Position numbers and translations under genes: made by a program. A stretch of DNA of 6,890 bases. Origin: an uncultured Collinsella sp. (GTDB lineage Bacteria > Actinomycetota > Coriobacteriia > Coriobacteriales > Coriobacteriaceae). This document shows positions 1 to 6,820 of the stretch, piece by piece (the first letter of the stretch is position 1; each line of letters starts with the position of its first letter). The notes beneath the pieces are model-generated. The model was given only the letters and a program-made list of their open reading frames with translations. It was not told the origin of the DNA and searched no databases. Where the stretch lies: assembly GCA_902469555.1 (NCBI GenBank), contig CABRDB010000055.1, positions 1 to 6,890 of the forward strand, written 5' to 3'.

Positions 1-2316
1 GGCGACCTCCGCGATCATGGCTGCGTTATCGGTACAGGCAGACAAGGGCGGCACCGTTACGCGAATCCCCTGACGTCCAAGCTTCTTGATCATCATCTCG
101 CGCAGATGCGGGTTGGCCGAGACGCCGCCACCGATGCAGTATTCCTTGCATCCGGTAGCGTGCAATGCGTTTTTGGCCTTCTTGTACTGCACGTCAAAGA
201 CAGCTGCCTCAAACGAAGCTGCCAGATCGGGCAGGTGAATCGTGCGCCCGGCCTTGGTCTCCTGTTCAATGTAGAGCGTCACAGCCGTTTTAAGACCCGA
301 AAGCGAGAAACGATAATCTCCCCTGCTGTTAAGCGCGCGGGGAAAATCGATCGCCTTGGGGTTGCCCGTCTCGGCAAGCTTGGAGATGATGGGGCCACCG
401 GGATAGCCCAGGCCCAGCGCCTTTGCCACCTTGTCGAAGGCTTCGCCCACGGCGTCGTCAAGCGTCTCGCCGAGCACCTCGTAGTCGCCCCACGCCTTGA
501 CGTGAACAAGCATGGTATGACCGCCCGAGACGAGCGTGAAGATGAACGGAGGCTTGAGGTCGGGCTGCGCCAGCAGGTTGGCGAACAGGTGCCCCTCCAG
601 ATGGTTGACGCATACGAGCGGCTTACCGGCAGCATACGCAAAGCCTTTGGCAAAGGCAACGCCCACCACGAGGGCGCCCACCAGGCCCGGACCCTGTGTC
701 ACGCCCACGGCGGCAAGTTCGCTGGGGGCAATGGCTCCACCCTCAAGGCCAAGCGATGCCGCGGCATCTTCGAGCGCCGCATCTACGACACTCACAATCA
801 CCTCAACGTGCTTGCGCGAGGCGATCTCAGGCACCACGCCGCCAAAGCGGGCGTGAAAATCAATCTGTGTCGACACCTGGTTGGCCAGCATATTGCCATC
901 CGCATCGATAATCGCCACGGCCGTCTCGTCGCAGGAACTCTCGATAGCGAGCACTAGGCGACGGCGCTCAATTTCAGCGCGCTCCTCAACGGTTCGCTCG
1001 GGCGCAGGCAGGGGCCATACGCGCTGCTCTGCCGCCGTCGGCTCGGGCGAAGCATTGTCGACCGGAAGCACCAGGGGCAGCGGAGCCGTCATGACGATGG
1101 CATCCTTGCCGGCACCATAGTAGCCGCGGCGCCGTCCTGCCTCGGTAAAGCCCAGAGCGCTATAAAGCGCGATCGCTCCCTCGTTGCCGTCCTCGACCTC
1201 GAGCGAAGCCGTGGTGCAGCCGAGCATCTGGGCATCATAGCTCACGTGCGACAGCAGCTTGCGGGCAATGCCCTCACGGCGATGTGCCGGGTCGACGGCG
1301 ACATCCAGAATCTGCACATCACCGTCCACGACCATACCGCCGGCAAGGCCCAGCAGCTTGCCGTCGTCGTGTGCCACCCACCAACTACGCGGCGCAGCGA
1401 CGTCCTCGCCCAGTTCGGACAGGAACATGCCCGGCGTCCACGCCTCGTGTCCGGCACCTTCAAAGCAGGCAGCCTCTAGCGCGCTCGCGCCCTCGGCATC
1501 CGCCGCGCCCATGGGACGGAACTGCAGATGACGACCGGCGAGCTCATCGGCAACGCCCGTAATTTCGCTCTGCGCACTCTCGGCAAGACCAAGACGCTTG
1601 CGCTCGTTTTCCTCGGCATCTGAAAGGCGCGTGTAAATCGGCAGGACGCGGGCCGGATCGCCGTCACCCGCAGTGTGCGCGAGCAGCAAGCCCTCGCCCG
1701 AAGGCCACCACAGGTCGCGCTCCACGCAGCGGGCGGTCTCGTCCTCACCCAGCAGCTTGCCATAGCGCACGAGACCGTCACCGGTCAGCTGAACCTGGTC
1801 CCAGTCCGCTGCTCGGCGCCACTCATCGAGCGCCACGGCGGCCTTGACCACGTGTTCGCGCTCAAATTGACGCTCGGGACCCTCATCGACCAGCATATAC
1901 AGCGCCGGATATACCTCACCGCGCATAGCATCGGCCAAGATACCAAGCTTGCCGCGCACGCCAGCCTTCCACGCCGTCCAAGCGCAAGCGTCGAGCGTCG
2001 ACACGCCCAGCAGCGGAACATTGGCACCGCGCGCGAGGCCCTTGGCAGTAGAGATGCCGATGCGCACACCCGTAAACGACCCCGGGCCGCGGCCGACCAC
2101 GTAGCAACCAACATCGCTGCGATCCAGACCGGCTTGAGCCAGCACGCCATCAACGGTATTCACGAGCTCAACGTTGGCGTGACGGCGACACATGTGGTCG
2201 CCACTCACGAGCTTCGTCTCGCCCGTCTGCCCATCAATCCAGCTTGCCGCGCAGGCAAGCATGTCGGTCGAGGTATCGAGCGCCACCACCAGCGCGTTGT
2301 CGTTATGCAAGCTCAT
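1..2316 (-). CDS. TsaB-RimI-TsaD triple fusion protein (t6A37 tRNA modification and ribosomal-protein N-acetyltransferase), 3' end cut by the window edge
   Basis: One stop-free frame of 772 codons runs from ATG at 2316 to the left edge and joins three normally separate proteins. Residues 1 to about 250 are TsaB: GRGPGSFTGVRIG at 75-87, DAMRGEVY at 129-136 and the closing PIYTRLS around 226-232. Residues about 262-412 are a GNAT acetyltransferase of RimI type: acetyl-CoA loop RREGIA at 346-351, then LEVEDGNEGAIALY, where E373 and Y385 match the catalytic Glu/Tyr pair of E. coli RimI in identity and spacing. A Pro/Glu/Arg-rich linker (about 413-451) leads to TsaD: IESSCDETA 458-466, GGVVPEIASRKH, metal ligands H572 and H576 in NHLEGH, SGGHT 597-601, FSLSGLKTA, GGGVSAN, and CTDNAAMIA with metal-binding D763. 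TsaD transfers the threonylcarbamoyl group to tRNA A37, TsaB is its partner, and RimI acetylates the N-terminus of ribosomal protein S18 in E. coli. Roughly the last 30-40 TsaD residues should lie outside the window. The start overlaps tsaE by 14 nt, with AAGG 9 nt upstream. Acting as one chain is inference. Confidence 0.95.
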   Translation of the reverse strand, partial: MSLHNDNALVVALDTSTDMLACAASWIDGQTGETKLVSGDHMCRRHANVELVNTVDGVLAQAGLDRSDVGCYVVGRGPGSFTGVRIGISTAKGLARGANVPLLGVSTLDACAWTAWKAGVRGKLGILADAMRGEVYPALYMLVDEGPERQFEREHVVKAAVALDEWRRAADWDQVQLTGDGLVRYGKLLGEDETARCVERDLWWPSGEGLLLAHTAGDGDPARVLPIYTRLSDAEENERKRLGLAESAQSEITGVADELAGRHLQFRPMGAADAEGASALEAACFEGAGHEAWTPGMFLSELGEDVAAPRSWWVAHDDGKLLGLAGGMVVDGDVQILDVAVDPAHRREGIARKLLSHVSYDAQMLGCTTASLEVEDGNEGAIALYSALGFTEAGRRRGYYGAGKDAIVMTAPLPLVLPVDNASPEPTAAEQRVWPLPAPERTVEERAEIERRRLVLAIESSCDETAVAIIDADGNMLANQVSTQIDFHARFGGVVPEIASRKHVEVIVSVVDAALEDAAASLGLEGGAIAPSELAAVGVTQGPGLVGALVVGVAFAKGFAYAAGKPLVCVNHLEGHLFANLLAQPDLKPPFIFTLVSGGHTMLVHVKAWGDYEVLGETLDDAVGEAFDKVAKALGLGYPGGPIISKLAETGNPKAIDFPRALNSRGDYRFSLSGLKTAVTLYIEQETKAGRTIHLPDLAASFEAAVFDVQYKKAKNALHATGCKEYCIGGGVSANPHLREMMIKKLGRQGIRVTVPPLSACTDNAAMIAEVA

Positions 2317-2809
2317 CTTGTACAGCCTTATCAATCAAATGGGAAAGCTCCATTGCGCGGTCACCGTGCGCCTCGAGCGTTATCGTTCGCACATCGCTGT
2401 CGCCCTCATCACGCCTGAGCGTCACCGAAAGATACTCATCCGTCAGCTCGTCCTGGAATTGTTCGCCCCATTCCAGCAGGCAAGCACCCTCATAGCCCAG
2501 CACATCGAAAATGCCCGTATCCTCGAGCTCGTAGGCATGCTCCAGGCGGTATAGATCAAAGTGAAACAGCGGAATACGACCTTGATCGTGAACGGCCATG
2601 AGCGCAAACGTAGGACTCGTAACCATATGCCCATCGCCCAGCCCGCGCGAGACGCCCTTGGTAAAGTGAGTTTTGCCCACTCCCAGGCCACCGGTCAGGA
2701 TGAGCACATCTCCGTCCTCAAGGCACGGTGCAATTAGCTCGCCAAAGTACTCCGTATCGGCAGCGCAAGTCGTTTTGTAAGTACCTACCCCCAGGCGCTC
2801 CAGGGACAT
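2303..2809 (-). CDS. tsaE: tRNA threonylcarbamoyladenosine biosynthesis ATPase TsaE
   Basis: This is a 168-residue P-loop ATPase, close to the usual TsaE length of about 150-160. TsaE works with TsaB and TsaD in the cytoplasm and uses ATP hydrolysis to keep the t6A37 complex cycling. Visible motifs are the Walker A loop GGLGVGKT at 40-47 (K46, T47), the switch-like VTSPTF at 63-68, FHFDLYRL at 82-89 and the Walker-B-like LLEWGEQ at 111-117 with E113 and W114, all typical of the family. The start has AAGGAG (2820-2815) 5 nt upstream, right after the stop of the glycosylase gene. Its last codons overlap the start of the TsaB-RimI-TsaD gene, so the t6A transfer components sit together; the TsaC/Sua5 partner that makes the threonylcarbamoyl-AMP substrate is not in the window. 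Nothing looks truncated. Confidence 0.96.
   Translation of the reverse strand: MSLERLGVGTYKTTCAADTEYFGELIAPCLEDGDVLILTGGLGVGKTHFTKGVSRGLGDGHMVTSPTFALMAVHDQGRIPLFHFDLYRLEHAYELEDTGIFDVLGYEGACLLEWGEQFQDELTDEYLSVTLRRDEGDSDVRTITLEAHGDRAMELSHLIDKAVQDELA
2326..2329 (-). promoter_or_regulatory. Ribosome binding site of the TsaB-RimI-TsaD gene, inside tsaE
   Basis: AAGG lies 9 nt before ATG 2316 and within the tsaE coding sequence. The frame is closed by a TGA seven codons upstream of this ATG, so only weak alternatives (TTG 2334, CTG 2325) exist. ATG 2316 is therefore the best start. Confidence 0.65.
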
Positions 2810-2814
2810 ATATG

Positions 2815-2820
2815 CTCCTT
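2815..2820 (-). promoter_or_regulatory. Ribosome binding site of tsaE
   Basis: AAGGAG lies 5 nt before ATG 2809, in the 12-nt gap after the glycosylase stop codon. Confidence 0.85.
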
Positions 2821-2821
2821 A

Positions 2822-3442
2822 TTATTCCGAGGCGTCCTCTGGTGCGGGATGTCGCCCCAGATAGTCGCCCAGCATCTTAAAGTCTTCCTCCAGCAGCTCC
2901 TGCCACGCTGGGTTACGCAAGGCAGCCGCCGGGTGGAACGTGGGCATCACCACAAAGTGCCCCATCTGATGGAACCTGCCGCGCAGCTTGGTAATGCCGA
3001 TCTCGGTCTTGAGCACAAAGTGCGTTGCGGGGTTGCCGAGCGTCACGATGATATCGGGCCAGATGCTTCGAATCTGCTCGCGCAAAAACGGTGAGCAAGC
3101 CAGCACTTCCTCGGGGCGCGGATTGCGGTTTCCCGGCGGGCGGCACTTAAGCACGTTGGCAATGTAGACGTCTTCGCGTTTGAGCCCCGCCAGCGACAAA
3201 ATGCCGTTGAGGTCCTCGCCTGCCGCCCCCACAAAGGGCTCGCCCTGCAAATCCTCATTACGGCCCGGCGCCTCGCCAATAAACATCACGCGAGCGCGGG
3301 GGTTTCCCACGCCAAACACGATGTTGTGGCGCGACTGGTAAAGCTGGCAAAGGTGACAATCGCCCAGAACGGCCTCGATCTCCTCGAGTGCGACCTCACG
3401 CGGCGCCTGATGGCTATGGCCGGGAATGTGCATGACGCCCAT
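2822..3442 (-). CDS. Type-4 (family 4) uracil-DNA glycosylase with iron-sulfur cluster
   Basis: This enzyme cuts uracil out of DNA to start base-excision repair. With the chosen start it is 206 residues, normal for family 4. The four cysteines expected to hold a [4Fe-4S] cluster are C29-x2-C32 and C100-x15-C116, the spacing seen in this family. Motif 1 is GEAPGRNEDLQGEPFVG (56-72), whose GE-PG form separates family 4 from family 5, and motif 2 is HPAAALRN (170-177). KCRPPGNRNP and a LGN element are also present. A longer frame reaches ATG 3490 but overlaps alr by 40 nt; ATG 3442 has AGGAG (3452-3448) 5 nt upstream and fits far better. That ribosome binding site shares its first bases with the alr stop codon, which suggests coupled translation. 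Uracil repair has no obvious link to its neighbours. Some pipelines label such proteins 'DNA polymerase-related'; the motifs favour the glycosylase. Confidence 0.93.
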   Translation of the reverse strand: MGVMHIPGHSHQAPREVALEEIEAVLGDCHLCQLYQSRHNIVFGVGNPRARVMFIGEAPGRNEDLQGEPFVGAAGEDLNGILSLAGLKREDVYIANVLKCRPPGNRNPRPEEVLACSPFLREQIRSIWPDIIVTLGNPATHFVLKTEIGITKLRGRFHQMGHFVVMPTFHPAAALRNPAWQELLEEDFKMLGDYLGRHPAPEDASE

Positions 3443-3447
3443 AGCGA

Positions 3448-3452
3448 CTCCT
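3448..3452 (-). promoter_or_regulatory. Ribosome binding site deciding the uracil-DNA glycosylase start
   Basis: AGGAG lies 5 nt before ATG 3442, and its first two bases are the last two of the alr TAG stop. This argues for a 206-residue protein rather than the 222-residue reading from ATG 3490, which has its start deep inside alr. Confidence 0.85.
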
Positions 3453-4596
3453 ACACGTAGACCTTGTCGAGACGCATACCAAAGCCGCAAGCGACCTCGT
3501 AGTTAATCGTGCCGCGTAGGCGCGCCATCTCGTCCATGGTAATCTCGGCATCTCCATCGCGGCCGACAATGATCATCTCGTCACCATACTCGGCCTCGGG
3601 AATCTCATGCGCCGGGTTGGACTGAATGGCGACCATAAACTGGTCCATGCAGATATTGCCCACCTGACGCACACGCTCGCCGCGATACAGCACGTCCATA
3701 CGATTGGAAAGCGTACGCGAAAGGCCATCGGCATAACCGATCGGAAGGGTGCAGATCTGAACGCGCGTGCGCGGTACGCGGTAGGTAAAGCCGTAGCCCA
3801 CGCCCTCGCCCATCGCAGGATGCGCCACGCGCGTCACACGCGCGTGGACGCTCATGACGGGATCAAGCTGCATCACGCGACCACTCAGCTCACATGGCTG
3901 CAGACCATACAAACCGATGCCGGCACGAATCATGTCAAAGTGCATTGAAGAATCGAGCATCGAGGATGGCGTATTGGCACAATGCACGATACCGCATTCA
4001 AAACCTGCGTCCTTAATGGCCTGAACGGCCTCGGTAAAACGCTGGCACTGCAGCTTGTAGTCCCAACCCGAAGGTTCATCGGCCGTGGCAAAGTGCGTAA
4101 ATACGCCGTCGCACTGAATACCGCGATGGAAGCTGATGCCGCGGACAAAGTCGAGCACCTGTGTGTAGTGAACGCCGATACGATTCATGCCCGTCTCGAT
4201 GGCAAGATGGTACTTGCCCACCTTGCCCGCCGCGACGGCGCATTCGCCATACGCGAGAGCAAAATCGGACGTATAGACCGAGGGCATGATATCGAACTCG
4301 AGCAATGCAGGAATAGCCTCGATAGGCGGCTCGCTTAGAATCAGGATGGGCTTAGTAATTCCGCCCTGACGGAGCCCAACGCCCTCGTTGACCGTCGCCA
4401 CGGCAAACATGTCGGCACCAGCCGAATACATGATCTTAGCGCACTCAACAGCTCCATGACCATAAGCATCGGCCTTGACCACGCAGCACAGGCGCTGACG
4501 CGGATTCAACAAGTTCTTATAGGCTCTCGTGTTGCGACGGAGCGCCCCGCGGTCGATCTCGACCCAGGACCAGCGCGTCAAATCGGCTTTATTCAT
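3451..4596 (-). CDS. alr: Alanine racemase, PLP-dependent
   Basis: It interconverts L- and D-alanine in the cytoplasm and supplies D-Ala for peptidoglycan. The 381 residues match the usual fold-type III racemase: a TIM barrel followed by a C-terminal beta domain. K41 in VVKADAYGHG is the expected PLP-binding lysine. Also visible are ETGMNRIG (134-141, R139), FTHFATADE, HCANTPSS (205-212), RAGIGLYG (224-231), GYGFTY with Y268 as the likely second catalytic base, LPIGYADG (284-291), GNICMDQ and the closing GTINYEVAC. An oddity is alanine (A132) where many alanine racemases have the lysine that becomes carbamylated and orients the active-site arginine. The start is 2 nt after the nnr stop; its ribosome binding site is weak (GGAT, 8 nt upstream), so it probably depends on coupled translation from nnr. 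A broader amino-acid racemase is possible, but the overall motif set supports Alr. Confidence 0.95.
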   Translation of the reverse strand: MNKADLTRWSWVEIDRGALRRNTRAYKNLLNPRQRLCCVVKADAYGHGAVECAKIMYSAGADMFAVATVNEGVGLRQGGITKPILILSEPPIEAIPALLEFDIMPSVYTSDFALAYGECAVAAGKVGKYHLAIETGMNRIGVHYTQVLDFVRGISFHRGIQCDGVFTHFATADEPSGWDYKLQCQRFTEAVQAIKDAGFECGIVHCANTPSSMLDSSMHFDMIRAGIGLYGLQPCELSGRVMQLDPVMSVHARVTRVAHPAMGEGVGYGFTYRVPRTRVQICTLPIGYADGLSRTLSNRMDVLYRGERVRQVGNICMDQFMVAIQSNPAHEIPEAEYGDEMIIVGRDGDAEITMDEMARLRGTINYEVACGFGMRLDKVYV

Positions 4597-4598
4597 GA

Positions 4599-6215
4599 TT
4601 AGTCATCCGACCCTTCGTCCATGATTCCCAGATCTTCGAGCGCATCCTTTGCCGCCAGCTCCATGGCAGGACCGATCAAGTCGATAAGATCGGTCGCGAT
4701 AACGCTCTTCTCACCATACTCCGTCGCCGCGGCAAAACCGGCGTAGCTGTGAAGTGCGACGGCGTACGAATACAGCAGCTCCCAACGATCCATCTCGTCG
4801 CGCATGGTGGCAAGCGTGCCGGCCAAAATACCCGCGAGAACATCACCAGAACCGGCAGTTGCCAGAGAAGCCGGACCCGAGAGTGGCAGCAGCACGCGCT
4901 CAACGCCACAGATAGCCGTCGTCGGCCCCTTGGCTATGACCACCAGATTGTCGGAGCCTGCAGCCCAGACAACCTTCTGCGCGGCCGCAATCGCGGTACC
5001 AAGGTCGTTCACCTCGTCACCGGCAACCAGGCGCGAAAGCTCACGATAGTGCGGCGTCATAACCAACGGCTGCTCGCGGCGATACATCTCGGGGTTACTA
5101 TCAATACCGTCAATGGCAATCTTAGCAAGGCAGTTGAGTGCATCGGCGTCCAAAATTAGCGGTACATCAAGCTCGAGCAAGCCCGAAACCACCTGCATAG
5201 CGCCGGCAGACGTCGTCATACCGGGACCGCACAGCACGCAGCTGTACTTCTTTGCGATCTCGCACACCGTCATGCGCGCAGCGGCGCCAAAGGAGCCGCG
5301 GGAATCAGACGGAATAGCAAAGACCGGAATCGAAGGAAGTGCCATGCGAATGAGATTGGCGCAGGCGTCAGGAGCCGCGACTGCCACGTAACCAGCACCC
5401 GCGCGAGCTGCAGACTTGGCCGCCATAATGGCAGCACCAGGATATTGCGCAGATCCGGCGACAATAAGCACAGAGCCACGGGAATACTTATCGATATTCG
5501 ATGGTAGCGGAGCAAAGTAATCAACTAAGTCACCGGGCTCGACAATCTCGGCGGCGTGGTCGACATCATCGATGACCTCGTCAAGACGGTCGTAAAGATT
5601 GCCGCAGATCAAATCGCCGGCATACTCAGGACCATCAGCGCTATACAGACCAATCTTGGGCGCAATCATCGTCACCGTGCGCTCGGCACGAATGCAGTCG
5701 TCATCAACAACGCCCGTCTCGGCATTCAGGCCCGAGGGGACATCAATGGATACGACACAATCGGCGCATTCATTGACCGTAGGAATCCAAATGGAGAACG
5801 GCGCACGCAGATTCCCGTGGAAACCGGTACCAAAAATGGCATCGACAACAACATCGGCCTTATCGATCAAAACCTCGAGTTCGTCACGCGAGGGACCGAC
5901 GCAAACGTGCACATCGCGGCCGGCAGTTCGACGAGCAACATGACGTGCCAGAGCAGCAGGAATCTCATCCGGCTCAACCGGAGAAACGATATCCACGTCC
6001 ACACCCTTGTGGCTCAGGATATCGGCGGCAACCCAACCGTCGCCGCCATTATTACCAAAACCGACCAGAACGAGAACCCGATCGGGATTGAGCTTCAAGA
6101 CCTCGTTGGCGGCAAACTCACCCGCTAGCTCCATAAGCTCGGCCTTCGAAGTCCCTTCGCGTTCGATGATATCCTCGAGACGAACGACTTCTTCGGTACT
6201 CAAAACCGGTTTCAT
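4599..6215 (-). CDS. nnr: Bifunctional NAD(P)H-hydrate epimerase / ADP-dependent NAD(P)H-hydrate dehydratase
   Basis: This metabolite-repair enzyme restores hydrated, inactive NADH and NADPH. The N-terminal YjeF_N domain (about 1-215) interconverts the R and S hydrates and the C-terminal ribokinase-like domain (about 230-520) dehydrates the S form, using ADP in bacteria. N-domain motifs are NNGGDG at 55-60, DAIFGTG at 125-131 and IDVPSGLNAETG at 157-168. C-domain motifs are DKYSRG at 242-247, GSAQYPGAA at 254-262, DADALN at 356-361, TPHYRE at 387-392, AKGP at 428-431 and TAGSGDVLAG at 453-462, where D458 is the likely catalytic aspartate. At 538 residues it is slightly longer than E. coli Nnr (about 515), with an acidic tail. 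ATG 6215 directly abuts the acpS stop, and AGGAG (6225-6221) lies 5 nt upstream inside acpS. Both domains look intact. Confidence 0.96.
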   Translation of the reverse strand: MKPVLSTEEVVRLEDIIEREGTSKAELMELAGEFAANEVLKLNPDRVLVLVGFGNNGGDGWVAADILSHKGVDVDIVSPVEPDEIPAALARHVARRTAGRDVHVCVGPSRDELEVLIDKADVVVDAIFGTGFHGNLRAPFSIWIPTVNECADCVVSIDVPSGLNAETGVVDDDCIRAERTVTMIAPKIGLYSADGPEYAGDLICGNLYDRLDEVIDDVDHAAEIVEPGDLVDYFAPLPSNIDKYSRGSVLIVAGSAQYPGAAIMAAKSAARAGAGYVAVAAPDACANLIRMALPSIPVFAIPSDSRGSFGAAARMTVCEIAKKYSCVLCGPGMTTSAGAMQVVSGLLELDVPLILDADALNCLAKIAIDGIDSNPEMYRREQPLVMTPHYRELSRLVAGDEVNDLGTAIAAAQKVVWAAGSDNLVVIAKGPTTAICGVERVLLPLSGPASLATAGSGDVLAGILAGTLATMRDEMDRWELLYSYAVALHSYAGFAAATEYGEKSVIATDLIDLIGPAMELAAKDALEDLGIMDEGSDD

Positions 6216-6755
6216 CTATGCTCCTAGCGTATCTTGCGAAGCATCGCCCAGGTGCTCCGTCAATGCTGAATTCTGCAGCTGTTCAAGCTCATCTAAAACA
6301 GAGCGAGCCTCTTTAAATGTCTGCGCAACGCGTTTCTTGTTGCTCACTTTTTCTTCCTTAGGCTTAGGTCGAGCATCTTCGGTAATGGCGATGGCATTCG
6401 CAACGGCTAAGTCTCCTGTAAGCGTAATGGAAAGAGCGACCTCAACAACACCCAGCTCTTGAGCGATCTCGAGTGCACGGCCCGAAAGCAGCGCCTTCGG
6501 CTTGCCGAGTTTATCACGCGTTACCGAAACATCCTGGCGACCCACGCCTTGACTAAAACCCGTGCCAAGAGCTTTAAGCACCGCCTCGCGCGAAGCAAAG
6601 CGGCTCGCATAGTGAGCAGCGGGACGCGATGATGCATCGCAATACGCGCGCTCTTCTTCGGTAAACACACGCCGAGCAAACGACGGCGTCTTTTCAAGAA
6701 TTGATTTCATACAGGAAATCTCGACGATATCAACGCCGATACCAGCTTCAGCCAT
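6216..6755 (-). CDS. acpS: Holo-[acyl-carrier-protein] synthase AcpS with extra C-terminal tail
   Basis: AcpS moves the 4'-phosphopantetheine arm from coenzyme A to a serine of acyl carrier protein, activating fatty-acid synthesis. The catalytic domain is residues 1 to about 125: GIGVDIVEI (5-13, with metal-binding D9), FTEEERAYC (31-39), and FASREAVLKALGTGF (53-67, with metal-binding E57), then GKPKALLSG and ALSITLTGDLAVANAIA. Typical AcpS proteins end here at about 120-125 residues; this one continues for about 54 more, first Lys/Glu/Pro-rich (129-142), then a probable amphipathic helix (143-161). Two usual residues differ: the common KEA motif is REA and the common SxSH motif is SIT. ATG 6755 is chosen over ATG 6767 because GGAGG (6765-6761) sits 5 nt before it and overlaps the earlier ATG. 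It appears to be the first gene of the operon. Confidence 0.93.
   Translation of the reverse strand: MAEAGIGVDIVEISCMKSILEKTPSFARRVFTEEERAYCDASSRPAAHYASRFASREAVLKALGTGFSQGVGRQDVSVTRDKLGKPKALLSGRALEIAQELGVVEVALSITLTGDLAVANAIAITEDARPKPKEEKVSNKKRVAQTFKEARSVLDELEQLQNSALTEHLGDASQDTLGA
6221..6225 (-). promoter_or_regulatory. Ribosome binding site of nnr, inside the acpS 3' end
   Basis: AGGAG lies 5 nt before the nnr ATG at 6215. The intervening bases include the acpS stop codon TAG, which touches the nnr start with no gap, a layout typical of coupled translation. Confidence 0.85.
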
Positions 6756-6760
6756 GTTCA

Positions 6761-6765
6761 CCTCC
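6761..6765 (-). promoter_or_regulatory. Ribosome binding site deciding the acpS start
   Basis: GGAGG lies 5 nt before ATG 6755. It includes the G of the upstream in-frame ATG at 6767-6765, so initiation at that earlier ATG is unlikely. This removes four residues from the longest reading. Confidence 0.85.
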
Positions 6766-6784
6766 ATATCGCACAGACTAAGTT

Positions 6785-6814
6785 ATTGTAGCCCGTTCAC
6801 AGAAGATGCGACAA
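6785..6814 (-). promoter_or_regulatory. Candidate sigma-70-type promoter P1 (proximal) for acpS operon
   Basis: On the minus strand TTGTCG (6814-6809) and TACAAT (6790-6785) are separated by 18 nt; they match the -35 and -10 consensus at 4 and 5 of 6 positions. Transcription would begin near 6777-6780, giving a leader of roughly 22-25 nt before the acpS start, just enough for the GGAGG ribosome binding site. This is a pattern match only. Confidence 0.5.
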
Positions 6815-6820
6815 ACGAGG

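Noticed and set aside
106..957. A 283-codon plus-strand open frame opposite the TsaD part
   Set aside because: It is the antisense shadow of a conserved TsaD domain, has no recognisable motif and reads as Arg/His-rich low-information protein; such long shadows are common in GC-rich DNA.
1675..2418. A 247-codon plus-strand open frame opposite TsaB and the end of tsaE
   Set aside because: It spans two real minus-strand genes with intact family motifs, has no recognisable domain, and no good ribosome binding site was seen.
3443..3490. A 16-residue N-terminal extension of the uracil-DNA glycosylase starting at ATG 3490
   Set aside because: It lies mostly inside alr and has no sign of family conservation, while ATG 3442 has a well-placed AGGAG.
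5556..6128. A 190-codon plus-strand open frame opposite nnr
   Set aside because: It mirrors the conserved epimerase domain and shows no family motif of its own.
6756..6767. An acpS start four codons earlier at ATG 6767
   Set aside because: The GGAGG site overlaps that ATG and is ideally spaced for ATG 6755.
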